Assembly: GCA_020630715.1 (NCBI GenBank)
Contig: JAHDIQ010000006.1
Coordinates: 62,001-126,000, forward strand
From: Nonlabens sp.
GTDB taxonomy: Bacteria > Bacteroidota > Bacteroidia > Flavobacteriales > Flavobacteriaceae
Reading direction: 5' to 3'
Length of the DNA stretch: 64,000 bases
The translations under genes and the position numbers were made by a program. The notes under the pieces were generated by a model, which was given only the letters and a program-made list of their open reading frames with translations, did no database searches and was not told the DNA's origin. Positions 43,822-52,105 of this stretch are shown one piece after another. Position 1 is the stretch's first letter. Every line of letters starts with the position of its first letter.

Positions 43822-45324
43822 ATGAAATCATATTTAAAAATAGCAACGCTATGCGTGCTTGTGATGCTGTGTGCCCAGTGTGGATCATATTTTAGCCAGC
43901 CTCTAGATGTGCAACCAGCACGTATAGGTGAGGAAACAGCTTCTTATAGAAAATTAGTCAATATGCCACCTGCAGCGGCAAAAGCTGTAGTAGGTGTTTA
44001 TAAGTTTGAAGATCAAACAGGTCAATTTAAACAGGCAGAAAATGGAAGTACCTTTAGTAATGCCGTTACACAAGGTGGAACCACGATACTTATAAAAGCC
44101 CTAGAAGATTCTAACTGGTTTAGAATCATAGAAAGAGAAAATTACATCAACTTACAAAATGAGCGTAATATTATACGTTCTACCAGACAGGATTATGCAA
44201 AAAAGAATAATACGGCAGTTACGTCTTTAGATCCATTATTATATGCTGGTGTTCTTATAGAAGGTGGAATCGTTTCTTATGATACAAATGTATTAACTGG
44301 TGGTGCTGGTGCGAGATATTTTGGCGCAGGTGGATCCTCAAAATATCGTCAGGATCGCGTTACTGTTTATTTACGAGTAGTTTCTGTACGTAGCGGTGAA
44401 ATTTTAAAAACAGTGTATGTTTCTAAAACAATATTTTCTCAAGCGGTAGATGCTAGTCTTTTTAGATACGTTAGTTTCCAAAGATTGCTGGAAGCAGAGA
44501 CTGGTTTCACACGCAATGAACCAGGACAATTAGCGATTAAAGAAGCTATTGAAAAAGGTGTAGAAGCTTTAATCATAGAAGGAATTGAAGCTCAATTGTG
44601 GGCTCCTAAAGGTGGACCTCAAGTAGCACAAAAACTAATAACAGATTATCGTGCAGAAAAGGAAACAGCACAACAAACAGATGTTTATCAGCGTGATTTA
44701 CAAGAGTACCGTAGTAAGTGGTCACTCTTTGGTCTTGCAGGTGCGACTCGCAATAATGCAGATCTACCTAATACAGATTATGAATACCACTTAAGCGCAG
44801 GAATGCGCTACAATTTAACCACTCATTTAGGTTTAGAAGGATCTGTTCACAAATTTAGGTTATACAATAGAGACTTGTTGAACAGAGAATTTGCTGCAAC
44901 AGAGCTTAATCTATCTTTTATGGTATTGCCCTACGATAAATTTTCACCTATGATTTACGGAGGTGCTGGTGTGAATCATGCAAACTGGTTTGAAGTGAAT
45001 GACTTGAAAGTTCAGGCTGGATTAGGATTTGAGTATATGGTAACGCCTAGTGTAGGAATACGCGCAATGGTAGACTATAACGCAGCATTTAGTGATGAAT
45101 TAGATGGTATCGTATCTGGAACAAGAGATGATCATTATTTTAAAGGTGGACTAGGTATCAGTATTCATTTGGGATCTAATGACGCAAAACTAAAAGATGC
45201 AAAAAAACAACAACGTATTGCAGATAGAAAAGAACGTAAGCTTCAAAAGAAATTGAAGAAAGCTCAACCGCAATCAGCAGTAAATGATACGGTTGTATCT
45301 CAATTAAACCTAAAGCTATTTTAA
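43822..45324 (+). CDS. csgG: Curli secretion channel CsgG with C-terminal barrel-like extension
   Basis: 500 residues versus about 277 in E. coli. A lipoprotein signal ends near Cys20 (MLCAQCGS). The CsgG domain (about 30-275) has VGVYKFEDQTGQFK, ILIKALEDSNWFRIIERE, the inner constriction region and the transmembrane hairpin segments (LLYAGVLIEGGIVSYDTN, YRQDRVTVYLRVVSV). The added part (about 300-460) looks like an eight-strand OmpA/OmpW-type beta-barrel (YHLSAGMRYNLTTHLGLEGS, FSPMIYGGAGVNHA, LGFEYMVTPSVGIRAMVDY), then a Lys-rich helix (KKQQRIADRKERKLQKKLKK). Confidence 0.92.
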   Translation: MKSYLKIATLCVLVMLCAQCGSYFSQPLDVQPARIGEETASYRKLVNMPPAAAKAVVGVYKFEDQTGQFKQAENGSTFSNAVTQGGTTILIKALEDSNWFRIIERENYINLQNERNIIRSTRQDYAKKNNTAVTSLDPLLYAGVLIEGGIVSYDTNVLTGGAGARYFGAGGSSKYRQDRVTVYLRVVSVRSGEILKTVYVSKTIFSQAVDASLFRYVSFQRLLEAETGFTRNEPGQLAIKEAIEKGVEALIIEGIEAQLWAPKGGPQVAQKLITDYRAEKETAQQTDVYQRDLQEYRSKWSLFGLAGATRNNADLPNTDYEYHLSAGMRYNLTTHLGLEGSVHKFRLYNRDLLNREFAATELNLSFMVLPYDKFSPMIYGGAGVNHANWFEVNDLKVQAGLGFEYMVTPSVGIRAMVDYNAAFSDELDGIVSGTRDDHYFKGGLGISIHLGSNDAKLKDAKKQQRIADRKERKLQKKLKKAQPQSAVNDTVVSQLNLKLF

Positions 45325-45336
45325 AAACATCCTATT

Positions 45337-46809
45337 ATGAAAGATCTTAAATACATATATATCGTTCTGTTTATTCTAGGAATCACTGGATGCAGTGAGG
45401 AAGCAATAGACATTAATGCAAAAGCTACTTTAAAAGGTAGAGTTGTAGAGGCAGTAACCTTTAATCCTATAGAAAACGCAAAAATATCAACTAATCCGTC
45501 TAGTAGTACGGTATTCACAGATACAGATGGAAGATTTGAATTTGAAGTAGATGCTGGACAGTACGCTGTTCAGGCAGAGAAAGATGAGTTTCTAGTCGCC
45601 TTTGAAAGTGCCACTTTAGAAGCAGATGAAACTATAGAGCTCGTTTTTGAACTCAATGAAGAAACCGCTAACAATAGACCACCAGAAATTCCACTATTAG
45701 TAGCGCCAAATGATGGTGAGACAAATGTTTCTACTACTGCAACGCTAGAATGGCTGGTTATAGATCCAGATGATGATGATCTTACTTATGATATTGAACT
45801 GCGTAAAACTAGTGATAATACCGTTCAAAATTTTGAGGATGTTACGACTTCAACACTGGATGTAAATGTTGATTTTGGCGAGACTTATTTGTGGAATGTT
45901 ACTGCAAGCGATGGTATTAATCAGGAAGTAATCAGTACTACTTTTTCTTTCACAACCTCTTCATTTCCTACTAATAGATTTGCATTTGTAAAGAAAGAAA
46001 ATGGGAATAACGTCATTTACAGTGGTGATGATAACGGTACCACGGTAGCGCTAACCTCAAATACAGAAAACAGCTGGAGACCACGTGTAAACAGGCAAGT
46101 GAATAAAATTGCTTATTTACGCAGTGTAGGAGCTCAGGTTCATGTGTTTACAATGAATCTGGATGGTACAAACAAGCAACAGGTCACTACATCTGTACCA
46201 GTAGCTGGATTTAATCTAGAAGAGATTGATATTTCATGGTCTAATAATGGATCATTTATATACTATCCTGCACAAGATAAATTGTATCGCATCAATGTTA
46301 ATGGTAGCGGTCTTACTCAGGTTTTTCAAACTATTAACGGTAAACTAATTTCTGATCTAGATGTCAATGATCCGGTGATTGCCTTAAAAGTGAATGATTT
46401 AAGCGGTTATCAGGTTGAAATTTTCACTATTAACCTACAAGGTACTATTCTAAATACGGTGGTTTCTGGAATCCCAGGCGCTTTTGGAGGTATTGATTTA
46501 AGCGCAGATAATTCTAGATTACTATATACAAGAGATTTTTCAGGATTTGAAAATAACACTTATAGACAGCTGGATACTCGTATGTATATCTATAATTTTA
46601 ATAACATGACATCTACGGATATTTCATTTAATAAAGATGCTGGAACAAATGATCTGGATGCACGATTTTCACCTACAGAGGCTCAAGTAATTTTTAAAAA
46701 TCAAGCAAATGATAATAACAGTCCTGGAATCATCCAGTCGTTAGAAATATCCCTGGCAGATTCTCGAGAGGATTTGTTTACAAATAGTATGATGCCAGAT
46801 TGGGAATAG
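45337..46809 (+). CDS. Lipoprotein with carboxypeptidase-regulatory-like domain and TolB-like propeller
   Basis: 490 residues, 12 nt behind csgG and in the same direction, so the last gene of the curli cluster. Lipobox LGITGCSE. Residues about 28-105 are a carboxypeptidase regulatory-like (CarboxypepD_reg/DUF) beta-sandwich (ATLKGRVVEAVTFNPIENAKIST...TDTDGRFEFEVDAGQYAV). Residues about 112-205 are an Ig/FN3-like domain (EIPLLVAPNDGETNVSTTATLEW). Residues about 215-490 are a six-blade TolB/PD40-type propeller (IYSGDDNGTTVALTSNTENSWRPRVNRQ). It may hold or sense fibres at the surface (inference). Confidence 0.85.
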   Translation: MKDLKYIYIVLFILGITGCSEEAIDINAKATLKGRVVEAVTFNPIENAKISTNPSSSTVFTDTDGRFEFEVDAGQYAVQAEKDEFLVAFESATLEADETIELVFELNEETANNRPPEIPLLVAPNDGETNVSTTATLEWLVIDPDDDDLTYDIELRKTSDNTVQNFEDVTTSTLDVNVDFGETYLWNVTASDGINQEVISTTFSFTTSSFPTNRFAFVKKENGNNVIYSGDDNGTTVALTSNTENSWRPRVNRQVNKIAYLRSVGAQVHVFTMNLDGTNKQQVTTSVPVAGFNLEEIDISWSNNGSFIYYPAQDKLYRINVNGSGLTQVFQTINGKLISDLDVNDPVIALKVNDLSGYQVEIFTINLQGTILNTVVSGIPGAFGGIDLSADNSRLLYTRDFSGFENNTYRQLDTRMYIYNFNNMTSTDISFNKDAGTNDLDARFSPTEAQVIFKNQANDNNSPGIIQSLEISLADSREDLFTNSMMPDWE

Positions 46810-46961
46810 GCACCTTTTATTTACGATGTGTGATACATGCGTTAAACACATTAGTTGTAAAAATCCCTGAGCAAGATTTCTACATATTTAAATAATCGAC
46901 TGCGGTACTTACGCAATTATTAGCAGTAGCGTGTCTATTCCTGTGGCATTATATTAAAAAA

Positions 46962-47000
46962 GCCTGGCTAGAATTTAGGGATTCTGTGCCAGGCATTTTT
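46962..47000 (+). terminator. Hairpin GCCTGGC...GCCAGGC with TTAGGG loop
   Basis: Outer arms GCCTGGC (46962-46968) and GCCAGGC (46988-46994), inner arms AGAAT/ATTCT, loop TTAGGG, then ATTTTT; AAAAA precedes it, so it could act in both directions. It is likely the end of the curli transcript, and is the same type as the intra-cluster hairpins. Confidence 0.85.
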
Positions 47001-47025
47001 AATTCTAAATATCTATATGAAATAA
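47000..47025 (+). pseudogene. Orphan curlin leader with two-codon remnant
   Basis: TAATTCTAAATAT at 47000-47012 is followed after 4 nt by ATGAAATAA. In the curlin genes the same word is followed by ATGAAAAAA, ATGAAAAGA or ATGAAAAAT. It directly follows a TTAGGG hairpin, as in copies 2 and 3. I read it as the start of a lost fourth curlin gene, or as a scar of recombination between hairpin-leader modules. Confidence 0.5.
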
Positions 47026-47147
47026 TATTTTACTTCTTAAAGATGTACAAATGTAAAATAAAAACTGGTGTAATTAGAATTTGGAGGTTTTAAATAGTAA
47101 ATAACAGCATTTCGACGATGTTTTAGCAAGTATGATGAAAACTATTC

Positions 47148-47162
47148 CGCTTTCGCGAAAGC
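47148..47162. repeat. Iterated palindrome 12 (15 of 16), intergenic
   Basis: CGCTTTCGCGAAAGC followed by T, just after the stop of the minus-strand gene at 47178. Confidence 0.95.
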
Positions 47163-47177
47163 TAAATTACCAAAACT

Positions 47178-48716
47178 CTAAGATCCTAAATCCACACTTT
47201 CATAAGCACCAGCATCTGGATTAACTGCTGGTCTAGTCGTTCCTAAAATATCAGACGGGTTGTCTGTTGTTGGATTTGCAATTCCATTTGCACCGCTGGT
47301 ATTATCTATGAGCATTAGATTAGCGTCTTCATCTTCAAATTCAGGATCGATATTTAGTTGAATTTCATCGTATAAAGTAGTGTTTGTAAAGTCGTAAGCT
47401 GGTAAGCCTACAAAATCATCAAAACGATCATCAAATTTGATCAAGCTATTTTCAAATTTATAATTGAATTGAGAAATACCATCATCTGCCAGAATCAGCT
47501 CTATATCACGATCACCGTAGATAATGCAATTTGTAAAAGTAGCTTGCGTTAAATCCTCTGTAAGATCTGTGTTAGGAAATACATTTGTCATTAAAACAGT
47601 AGGCTCCTGACGGAAACCATTACTCCAGTAATTTGCAATCGTACAATTATTAAAATTATAAGAACCGCCTAAACGTATCAATAAGGAACTCAAACCAGAA
47701 TTATTAATTACCATATTGTTAGCCTCAATATCTGCTGTAGTACCTAGTAAGCCTATATTTGCGCTATTGTAAATCTGTGTATTATTAATCTGTAAGGTCG
47801 CGCCAGTTGAGGTAGGATTGCTATTATCTGATATGATTCCTACAGTGGCGTTTTTAATCGTAGCGTGATTAATGACATTATTTTTACTACCATCTGTAAG
47901 CCATATGGCAAACCATTGACCTGGAACATCTGCAAATTGTGGTTCTAAGCGATCACCTTCAAAAATGACTTCGTTTTCTAGATCATCTGTGGTTGATAAT
48001 GCCCCATTTACCTGTAAACTTCCTTCATTACCTACAATGATACCGCTACCAGCATGAAAATGAATGCGTGCGCCTGCATCTATCGTGAGTGTTTTATTTT
48101 CACCTACAGCGGCAAAACCATAAATGACATAAGGTTTATCTGCGGTGAAATTGAGTTCTGTGTCGTCTAGAACAAATCCAGAGATTCTAATTTCATCACC
48201 ATCTGCATTAGTTCCTAGTGATAATGTTTCTGCCACACCTTGTGCGTCACGTTCTGGAAATAAGAATATCGCATCTTGTATTAGGGTTACCAGTTCTACT
48301 TCTTGTAAATTAGGTCCACTGTCAAATTCTATAGTATCTGTATATAAAAATTCATCAGCTGTAGAAAAATCTGTGATATCTACCGTGGTTTCTACAAATA
48401 CAAAAATGGAATCCTTTGCTAGAATTTCTACATTATCAAAAATCTGCCCTGGCACACCATCTACTGACAGCCTATATTTAGATTGAGAACCTAATGCTAG
48501 TCCTACTGTAGGAATAACGATATCCTCATTACTGCGATTATATACTTTAAAAGTACGAGTGCTAGAACCTATGTTAGAAAATACGGTATCTAAAAAAATA
48601 GTGTCTTGTGAAAATTCAAGATTTCCAGTGCTGTCTTGAAAAGCAAAATCATCTCTACAAGATCCTAATATGATTGTAGTGATGATTAACAGTATGGCAA
48701 TGAGGTAATTTCTCAT
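47178..48716 (-). CDS. Lipoprotein with right-handed beta-helix (pectate-lyase-like) fold
   Basis: 512 residues. Lipobox IILGSCRDD. After an N-terminal beta domain (about 25-140, DTIFLDTVFSNIGSSTRTFKVYNRS), residues about 160-440 show short beta-helix rungs rich in Asn (GSIIVGNEG-type turns, ATLQINNTQIYNSANIGLLG, NNMVINNSGLSSLLIRLGGSYNFNNCTI). The C-terminus has GTTRPAVNPDAGAYES, the choice-of-anchor Q type ending. It is probably surface exposed; no catalytic residues were identified. Its ATG overlaps the upstream thioesterase stop by 4 nt. Confidence 0.85.
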   Translation of the reverse strand: MRNYLIAILLIITTIILGSCRDDFAFQDSTGNLEFSQDTIFLDTVFSNIGSSTRTFKVYNRSNEDIVIPTVGLALGSQSKYRLSVDGVPGQIFDNVEILAKDSIFVFVETTVDITDFSTADEFLYTDTIEFDSGPNLQEVELVTLIQDAIFLFPERDAQGVAETLSLGTNADGDEIRISGFVLDDTELNFTADKPYVIYGFAAVGENKTLTIDAGARIHFHAGSGIIVGNEGSLQVNGALSTTDDLENEVIFEGDRLEPQFADVPGQWFAIWLTDGSKNNVINHATIKNATVGIISDNSNPTSTGATLQINNTQIYNSANIGLLGTTADIEANNMVINNSGLSSLLIRLGGSYNFNNCTIANYWSNGFRQEPTVLMTNVFPNTDLTEDLTQATFTNCIIYGDRDIELILADDGISQFNYKFENSLIKFDDRFDDFVGLPAYDFTNTTLYDEIQLNIDPEFEDEDANLMLIDNTSGANGIANPTTDNPSDILGTTRPAVNPDAGAYESVDLGS

Positions 48717-49120
48717 GATTGGGTTTCAAACAAATCTTTCAATTCTTGTGAGATACGTGTAGGTCTACCATGCTCATTGATCGCACACCATACAGATTCT
48801 GTTTTTACAAGTAATTGATTTGTAGTTGCGTTATATATTTCAATAAAACGCTCATAGGTTGCATTTGTTGCTTTTCCTACCTGAGTTTTTATCATGATGG
48901 TATCGCCTAAAACGGCTGCTGCCTTGTATTCTAGGGTATGTTTAACCATAACCCAATCCACAGATTCTCGCAGTTTATCTCCAGCAACCGTAAGCCAGTG
49001 TTTTACAGCGATATCATTTGCCCATTCATTATAGACCACATTATTCACATGATTTAAATCATCTATTTCATCTTCTTTAACGGTACGTTTCATGGTAAAC
49101 GTAGGTATCTTTATATTCAT
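48713..49120 (-). CDS. Acyl-CoA thioesterase, 4-hydroxybenzoyl-CoA thioesterase type
   Basis: 135 residues, hot-dog fold. The motif DLNHVNNVVYNEWAND matches the D-x-x-x-H-x-N-N-x-x-Y signature of YbgC/4HBT thioesterases with the catalytic Asp in place of the first D. It hydrolyses acyl-CoA or acyl-ACP thioesters; the substrate is unknown. It is the middle gene of a minus-strand operon (3-nt gap to the upstream gene, 4-nt overlap with the downstream one). Confidence 0.9.
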   Translation of the reverse strand: MNIKIPTFTMKRTVKEDEIDDLNHVNNVVYNEWANDIAVKHWLTVAGDKLRESVDWVMVKHTLEYKAAAVLGDTIMIKTQVGKATNATYERFIEIYNATTNQLLVKTESVWCAINEHGRPTRISQELKDLFETQS

Positions 49121-49122
49121 AA

Positions 49123-50178
49123 TTATTGTTCCGTTAATTTGATTTCAAATAGCTTTTCCCAGCGTTTCCCTGTAACAAAAAAGTGTCCTGTTTTAGCATC
49201 AAACGCGATACCGTTAAGGACATTGTCTTCTTTATCATTATTAGTTACTTGATCTTTTAAATCTCTTAAATCTAGAACAGCATCTAATTGTCCAGTTTGA
49301 GGATCTATGACCATTACACCATCATATTGATATTTATTTGCATAGATTTTTCCGTTCACAAATTCTAGTTCATTGATTTTGTCAAAGGTTTGTTTATTTG
49401 AAGTCACAGTGATGTAACCTAATTCTTCAAAAGTTTCAGGATCCAGTCGCCAGATTTTATCGGTTCCATCGCTTTTATATAAATAAGTACCATCGTTAGT
49501 AAGTCCCCAACCTTCTTTACTTTCATTATACTTAAACTCGTCAATTTTATTGAAATCTAAATCATAAACAAATCCATATCCTGAACGCCAAGTAAGCTGG
49601 TAAATTTTATCATTCATAATGGTCATTCCTTCGCCAAAAAAGTGGTCTTTCATTTGCATTTTCTCCATCGCTTCACCAGTAGTTACATCTACTTTTCTTA
49701 GGTCAGATTCTCTGTACTGTCCAGTACTTTCATATAAAGTGTCCTTATAAAATTCTAATCCTTGCGTGTAGGATTCCTTTAAATGTGGATATTCCTTAAT
49801 GATATCATATTTGATCACCTTAGGTTTTTGTGGCGCTAATCTTTTAATAGTTTCACTAGCCGTGGTATAAGAACCATCCTTATAAATATGAGCTTCATAA
49901 GTCACGTTACCTAATGGGCTGTCATTAGTTAGCTTTCGCGAAAGCGTAATTCCCATCTCACCATCAATGATTCCACCATTTTCCTTCCACACCACACTAT
50001 CGATTCCCATACTCGCCACATCTATAATCTCTAAATTTACCGTACTACCATTTTTATAGTCAGAAGCAGTGCTAGAAAGTTGCATGCTGTAATTATTGTT
50101 AAACTGCTCAATCGCACTTTTACAAGCTGATAATAAGAGGATTACAGTTACTGAAAAAAGAATGTTTTTTAATTTCAT
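49123..50178 (-). CDS. Glutaminyl-peptide cyclotransferase-like lipoprotein
   Basis: 351 residues from the ATG at 50178, which gives the lipoprotein signal KLKNILFSVTVILLLSAC; upstream codons lie next to the SRP RNA promoter and lack a signal. After an N-terminal beta domain (about 25-120), the propeller of the plant/bacterial glutamine cyclotransferase family is seen: YPHLKESYTQGLEFYKDTLYESTGQYRES, FGEGMTIMNDKIYQLTW and ELEFVNGKIYANKY. These enzymes form N-terminal pyroglutamate, and in Bacteroidota many exported proteins begin with Gln. The iterated palindrome at 49932 encodes LSRK. Confidence 0.9.
   Translation of the reverse strand: MKLKNILFSVTVILLLSACKSAIEQFNNNYSMQLSSTASDYKNGSTVNLEIIDVASMGIDSVVWKENGGIIDGEMGITLSRKLTNDSPLGNVTYEAHIYKDGSYTTASETIKRLAPQKPKVIKYDIIKEYPHLKESYTQGLEFYKDTLYESTGQYRESDLRKVDVTTGEAMEKMQMKDHFFGEGMTIMNDKIYQLTWRSGYGFVYDLDFNKIDEFKYNESKEGWGLTNDGTYLYKSDGTDKIWRLDPETFEELGYITVTSNKQTFDKINELEFVNGKIYANKYQYDGVMVIDPQTGQLDAVLDLRDLKDQVTNNDKEDNVLNGIAFDAKTGHFFVTGKRWEKLFEIKLTEQ
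49932..49946. repeat. Iterated palindrome 13 (15 of 16), in cyclotransferase gene
   Basis: GCTTTCGCGAAAGCG followed by TAAT; encodes LSRK. Confidence 0.95.
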
Positions 50179-50231
50179 GTAGTCTAATAATGAAGCCGAA
50201 ATATAATGAATAAAAATGCGTGCATAAAATC

Positions 50232-50262
50232 TTTGCACACCTTAAAGTAGGTGTTATATTTG
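50232..50262 (+). promoter_or_regulatory. Promoter of the SRP RNA gene
   Basis: TTTG at 50232-50235, a 19-bp spacer, and TATATTTG at 50255-50262: an exact match to the Bacteroidota sigma consensus TTTG-N19-TAnnTTTG. The RNA begins about 5 nt later. Confidence 0.85.
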
Positions 50263-50266
50263 CACC

Positions 50267-50361
50267 GGCAAGTCCTACACAACTAGCTCCTGCTGAACTC
50301 CTCCAGGGCGGGAACGCAGCAAAGGTAAGCGGTCGTAGCAGTGTGATGTAGGTAGCTTGCC
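50267..50361 (+). ncRNA. ffs: Signal recognition particle RNA (4.5S type)
   Basis: The outer helix GGCAAG/CTTGCC closes the molecule. Inside is the conserved domain IV: CTCCAGGGCGGGAACGCAGC with GGAA tetraloop closed by GCG/CGC, and the symmetric loop strands CAGG and AGCAA required for Ffh binding. A run of seven T (50362-50368) ends it. It is about 95 nt, the small bacterial form, binds Ffh and guides co-translational membrane targeting. The promoter is a perfect consensus. Confidence 0.95.
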
Positions 50362-50410
50362 TTTTTTTATGGCTATAAGTGAAATGCAACTATCTCAATT
50401 CTAGTTTGTT

Positions 50411-51214
50411 ATGAAAAAAGTGGTTTTAGTTACAGGTGGATCTAGCGGTATAGGAAAGTCCATCGCGATCTATTTACAAGATCATAATTATGTGGTTTAC
50501 GGTACGAGTCGTAATCCAGATCGCTATCCTGACAGTCCTGTGAAATTACTTGCTATGGACGTAAAAGATGCCACATCCATCCAGAATGCGGTAGATCAAT
50601 TGATCCAGCAAGAATCTCAAATCGATATTTTAATAAATAATGCAGGTGTAGGAATCACAGGTCCTGTAGAGGAAACACCTATGGATGAGATTCATGCAGC
50701 AATGGATACGAATTTTTATGGTCCATTGCGAGTATTACAATCCGTAATGCCTCACATGCGTAAGCGTAAAAATGGTAGAGTGATTAACATTACCAGTATC
50801 GCAGGATATATGGGATTGCCATATCGTGGGATTTATAGCGCTAGTAAAGGAGCTCTAGAAATAATTACTGAAGCTTATCGTATGGAATGTGCTCATTTAA
50901 ACATACATTTTAGTAATGTAGCGCCTGGTGATTTTGCTACTAATATTGCTGCCGGACGTTTTCATGCACCAGTGATTGAAGGTAGCGACTATGCTGCTGG
51001 ATATGCGCATACGTTAAAACTTATTGATGAACATGTGGATGATGGTAATGATCCACAAGAAATGGCGATCAAAATTCACGAAATATTACAAGAAAAAAAT
51101 CCAGGAATACATTACAAAGTAGGTAGCTTTTTACAGAAATTTTCTATTGTTCTAAAGAAAATCTTACCAGAAAAGCGATATGAAAAAATGCTCAAGAAGC
51201 ATTACGGATTATAG
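50411..51214 (+). CDS. Short-chain dehydrogenase/reductase
   Basis: 267 residues, classical SDR. Cofactor motif TGGSSGIGKS, NNAGVG, the catalytic Ser in INITSIAG, and YSASK (Tyr and Lys). The Arg in GTSRNPDRY after beta-2 favours NADP(H). The C-terminus has an amphipathic extension (QKFSIVLKKILPEKRYEKMLKKHYG). It lies 50 bp after the SRP RNA and converges on the Crp/Fnr gene with 3 bp between stops. Substrate unknown. Confidence 0.92.
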   Translation: MKKVVLVTGGSSGIGKSIAIYLQDHNYVVYGTSRNPDRYPDSPVKLLAMDVKDATSIQNAVDQLIQQESQIDILINNAGVGITGPVEETPMDEIHAAMDTNFYGPLRVLQSVMPHMRKRKNGRVINITSIAGYMGLPYRGIYSASKGALEIITEAYRMECAHLNIHFSNVAPGDFATNIAAGRFHAPVIEGSDYAAGYAHTLKLIDEHVDDGNDPQEMAIKIHEILQEKNPGIHYKVGSFLQKFSIVLKKILPEKRYEKMLKKHYGL

Positions 51215-51217
51215 CTG

Positions 51218-51907
51218 TTAAATATCACTGGCTAATCGCTCTAATGCGGCTAGATTTTCAATTTTAATATTTTTTCCTTTAGTACTGATAAATCCTTTTT
51301 TCTTAAAATCAGAAAGCAGGCGTATACAAGATTCTGTTGCAGTTCCTATCGCTGCAGCAAGATCTTCTCGAGATAAAGTAAGTGCTAGATTTCCATCTTC
51401 CTCTTCACCAAATTGATCTTTCAAGTATAAAATAGACTGAGCTAGTCTTTGTTTTACGGTTTTTTGTGAAAGATCTACGATCATGTCATCTGCAACACGT
51501 AATTCTGTAGCCATAGTTTTAAGAAGTTTTCTCACAAATTCAGGATTATCTTTAATCCTTGTTTCGATAGTGGATTTAGGGATAAAACAAACCTCCATAT
51601 CTTCTAAAGCAGTAGCACTTAAGTTTGCATTCTCATCACAAACTACAGATCGCTGTCCTAATAATTCTCCTTTTGTAGCAATTTTTACGATTTGGTCTCT
51701 ACCAGATGCAGTGACTTTAGAAAGTTTTGAAGCACCATTACGCACGCAGTAAATACCGCTTAAGCGTTGACCTTCTTTAAAGATTTTTTCACCTTTAGAA
51801 ATAGAAACTAATTCTTTAGCTCTATTAATTGCCGTAAGATCTTCTGTACTTAACGCTTTGAGAGCATTGTACTGTCGTACCACACAATTTTCACATTTTG
51901 AACTCAT
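51218..51907 (-). CDS. Crp/Fnr-family regulator (FNR-like), adjacent to the cbb3 cluster
   Basis: 229 residues from the ATG at 51907; the ATG at 51967 lies upstream of the promoter, so it is not used. Two cysteines at the N-terminus (SSKCENCVV) resemble an FNR-type cluster ligand pair, with further Cys in the sensor barrel (YCVRNG, VVCDEN, EVCFIP), but the classical four-Cys FNR spacing is not clear. The C-terminal helix-turn-helix TREDLAAAIGTATESCIRLLSDF has the Glu and Arg that read TGA/TCA half-sites. TGACAATTrTCA sites precede ccoI and ccoS. It is probably the oxygen-responsive activator of the oxidase. Confidence 0.88.
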   Translation of the reverse strand: MSSKCENCVVRQYNALKALSTEDLTAINRAKELVSISKGEKIFKEGQRLSGIYCVRNGASKLSKVTASGRDQIVKIATKGELLGQRSVVCDENANLSATALEDMEVCFIPKSTIETRIKDNPEFVRKLLKTMATELRVADDMIVDLSQKTVKQRLAQSILYLKDQFGEEEDGNLALTLSREDLAAAIGTATESCIRLLSDFKKKGFISTKGKNIKIENLAALERLASDI

Positions 51908-51927
51908 AATAATATACCTGACTTTCA

Positions 51928-51935
51928 CAAATATA
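51928..51935 (-). promoter_or_regulatory. -7 box of the Crp/Fnr gene
   Basis: TATATTTG on the minus strand, an exact TAnnTTTG match, 20 bp before the ATG at 51907. TTGA about 21 bp upstream may be the -33 box. It decides the start codon, since an upstream ATG precedes it. Confidence 0.65.
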
Positions 51936-52034
51936 ATTCTCAATTCAATGTGTTGTTCAATAAACACAGCTGTTTACTCCTAAATGTTTGTTCAAAATAT
52001 TTGTATTTTAATTGAACGTAAAATCTTAAAAAGC

Positions 52035-52077
52035 TGACAATTATCATTTTTTACGCTTTGTGTATTGTACATATTTG
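52035..52077 (+). promoter_or_regulatory. ccoI promoter with FNR-type operator
   Basis: TGACAATTATCA at 52035-52046, near-palindromic, and a -7 box CATATTTG at 52070-52077 (one mismatch to TAnnTTTG). Operator centre to start of the -7 box is 29.5 bp, so the operator is centred near -42 as in class II activation. The same geometry occurs before ccoS. Confidence 0.65.
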
Positions 52078-52105
52078 CCATAGGTATAAGAGTAAATAGT
52101 GTATT

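Larger units (their letters stand above)
46810..47177. other. Spacer with orphan curlin hairpin-leader
   Basis: No gene. It contains a strong hairpin with a TTAGGG loop (46962-47000), a fourth TAATTCTAAATAT word followed by ATGAAATAA (47000-47025), AT-rich sequence, and an iterated palindrome (47148-47162) just behind the stop of the minus-strand gene. Confidence 0.75.

Noticed and set aside
50120-50389. Minus-strand frame of 89 codons over the SRP RNA
   Set aside because: It is antisense to a clear structural RNA and its promoter.
51908-51967. Upstream start for the Crp/Fnr protein
   Set aside because: A perfect TATATTTG box lies between this ATG and the one at 51907, so the upstream codons are not transcribed from it.
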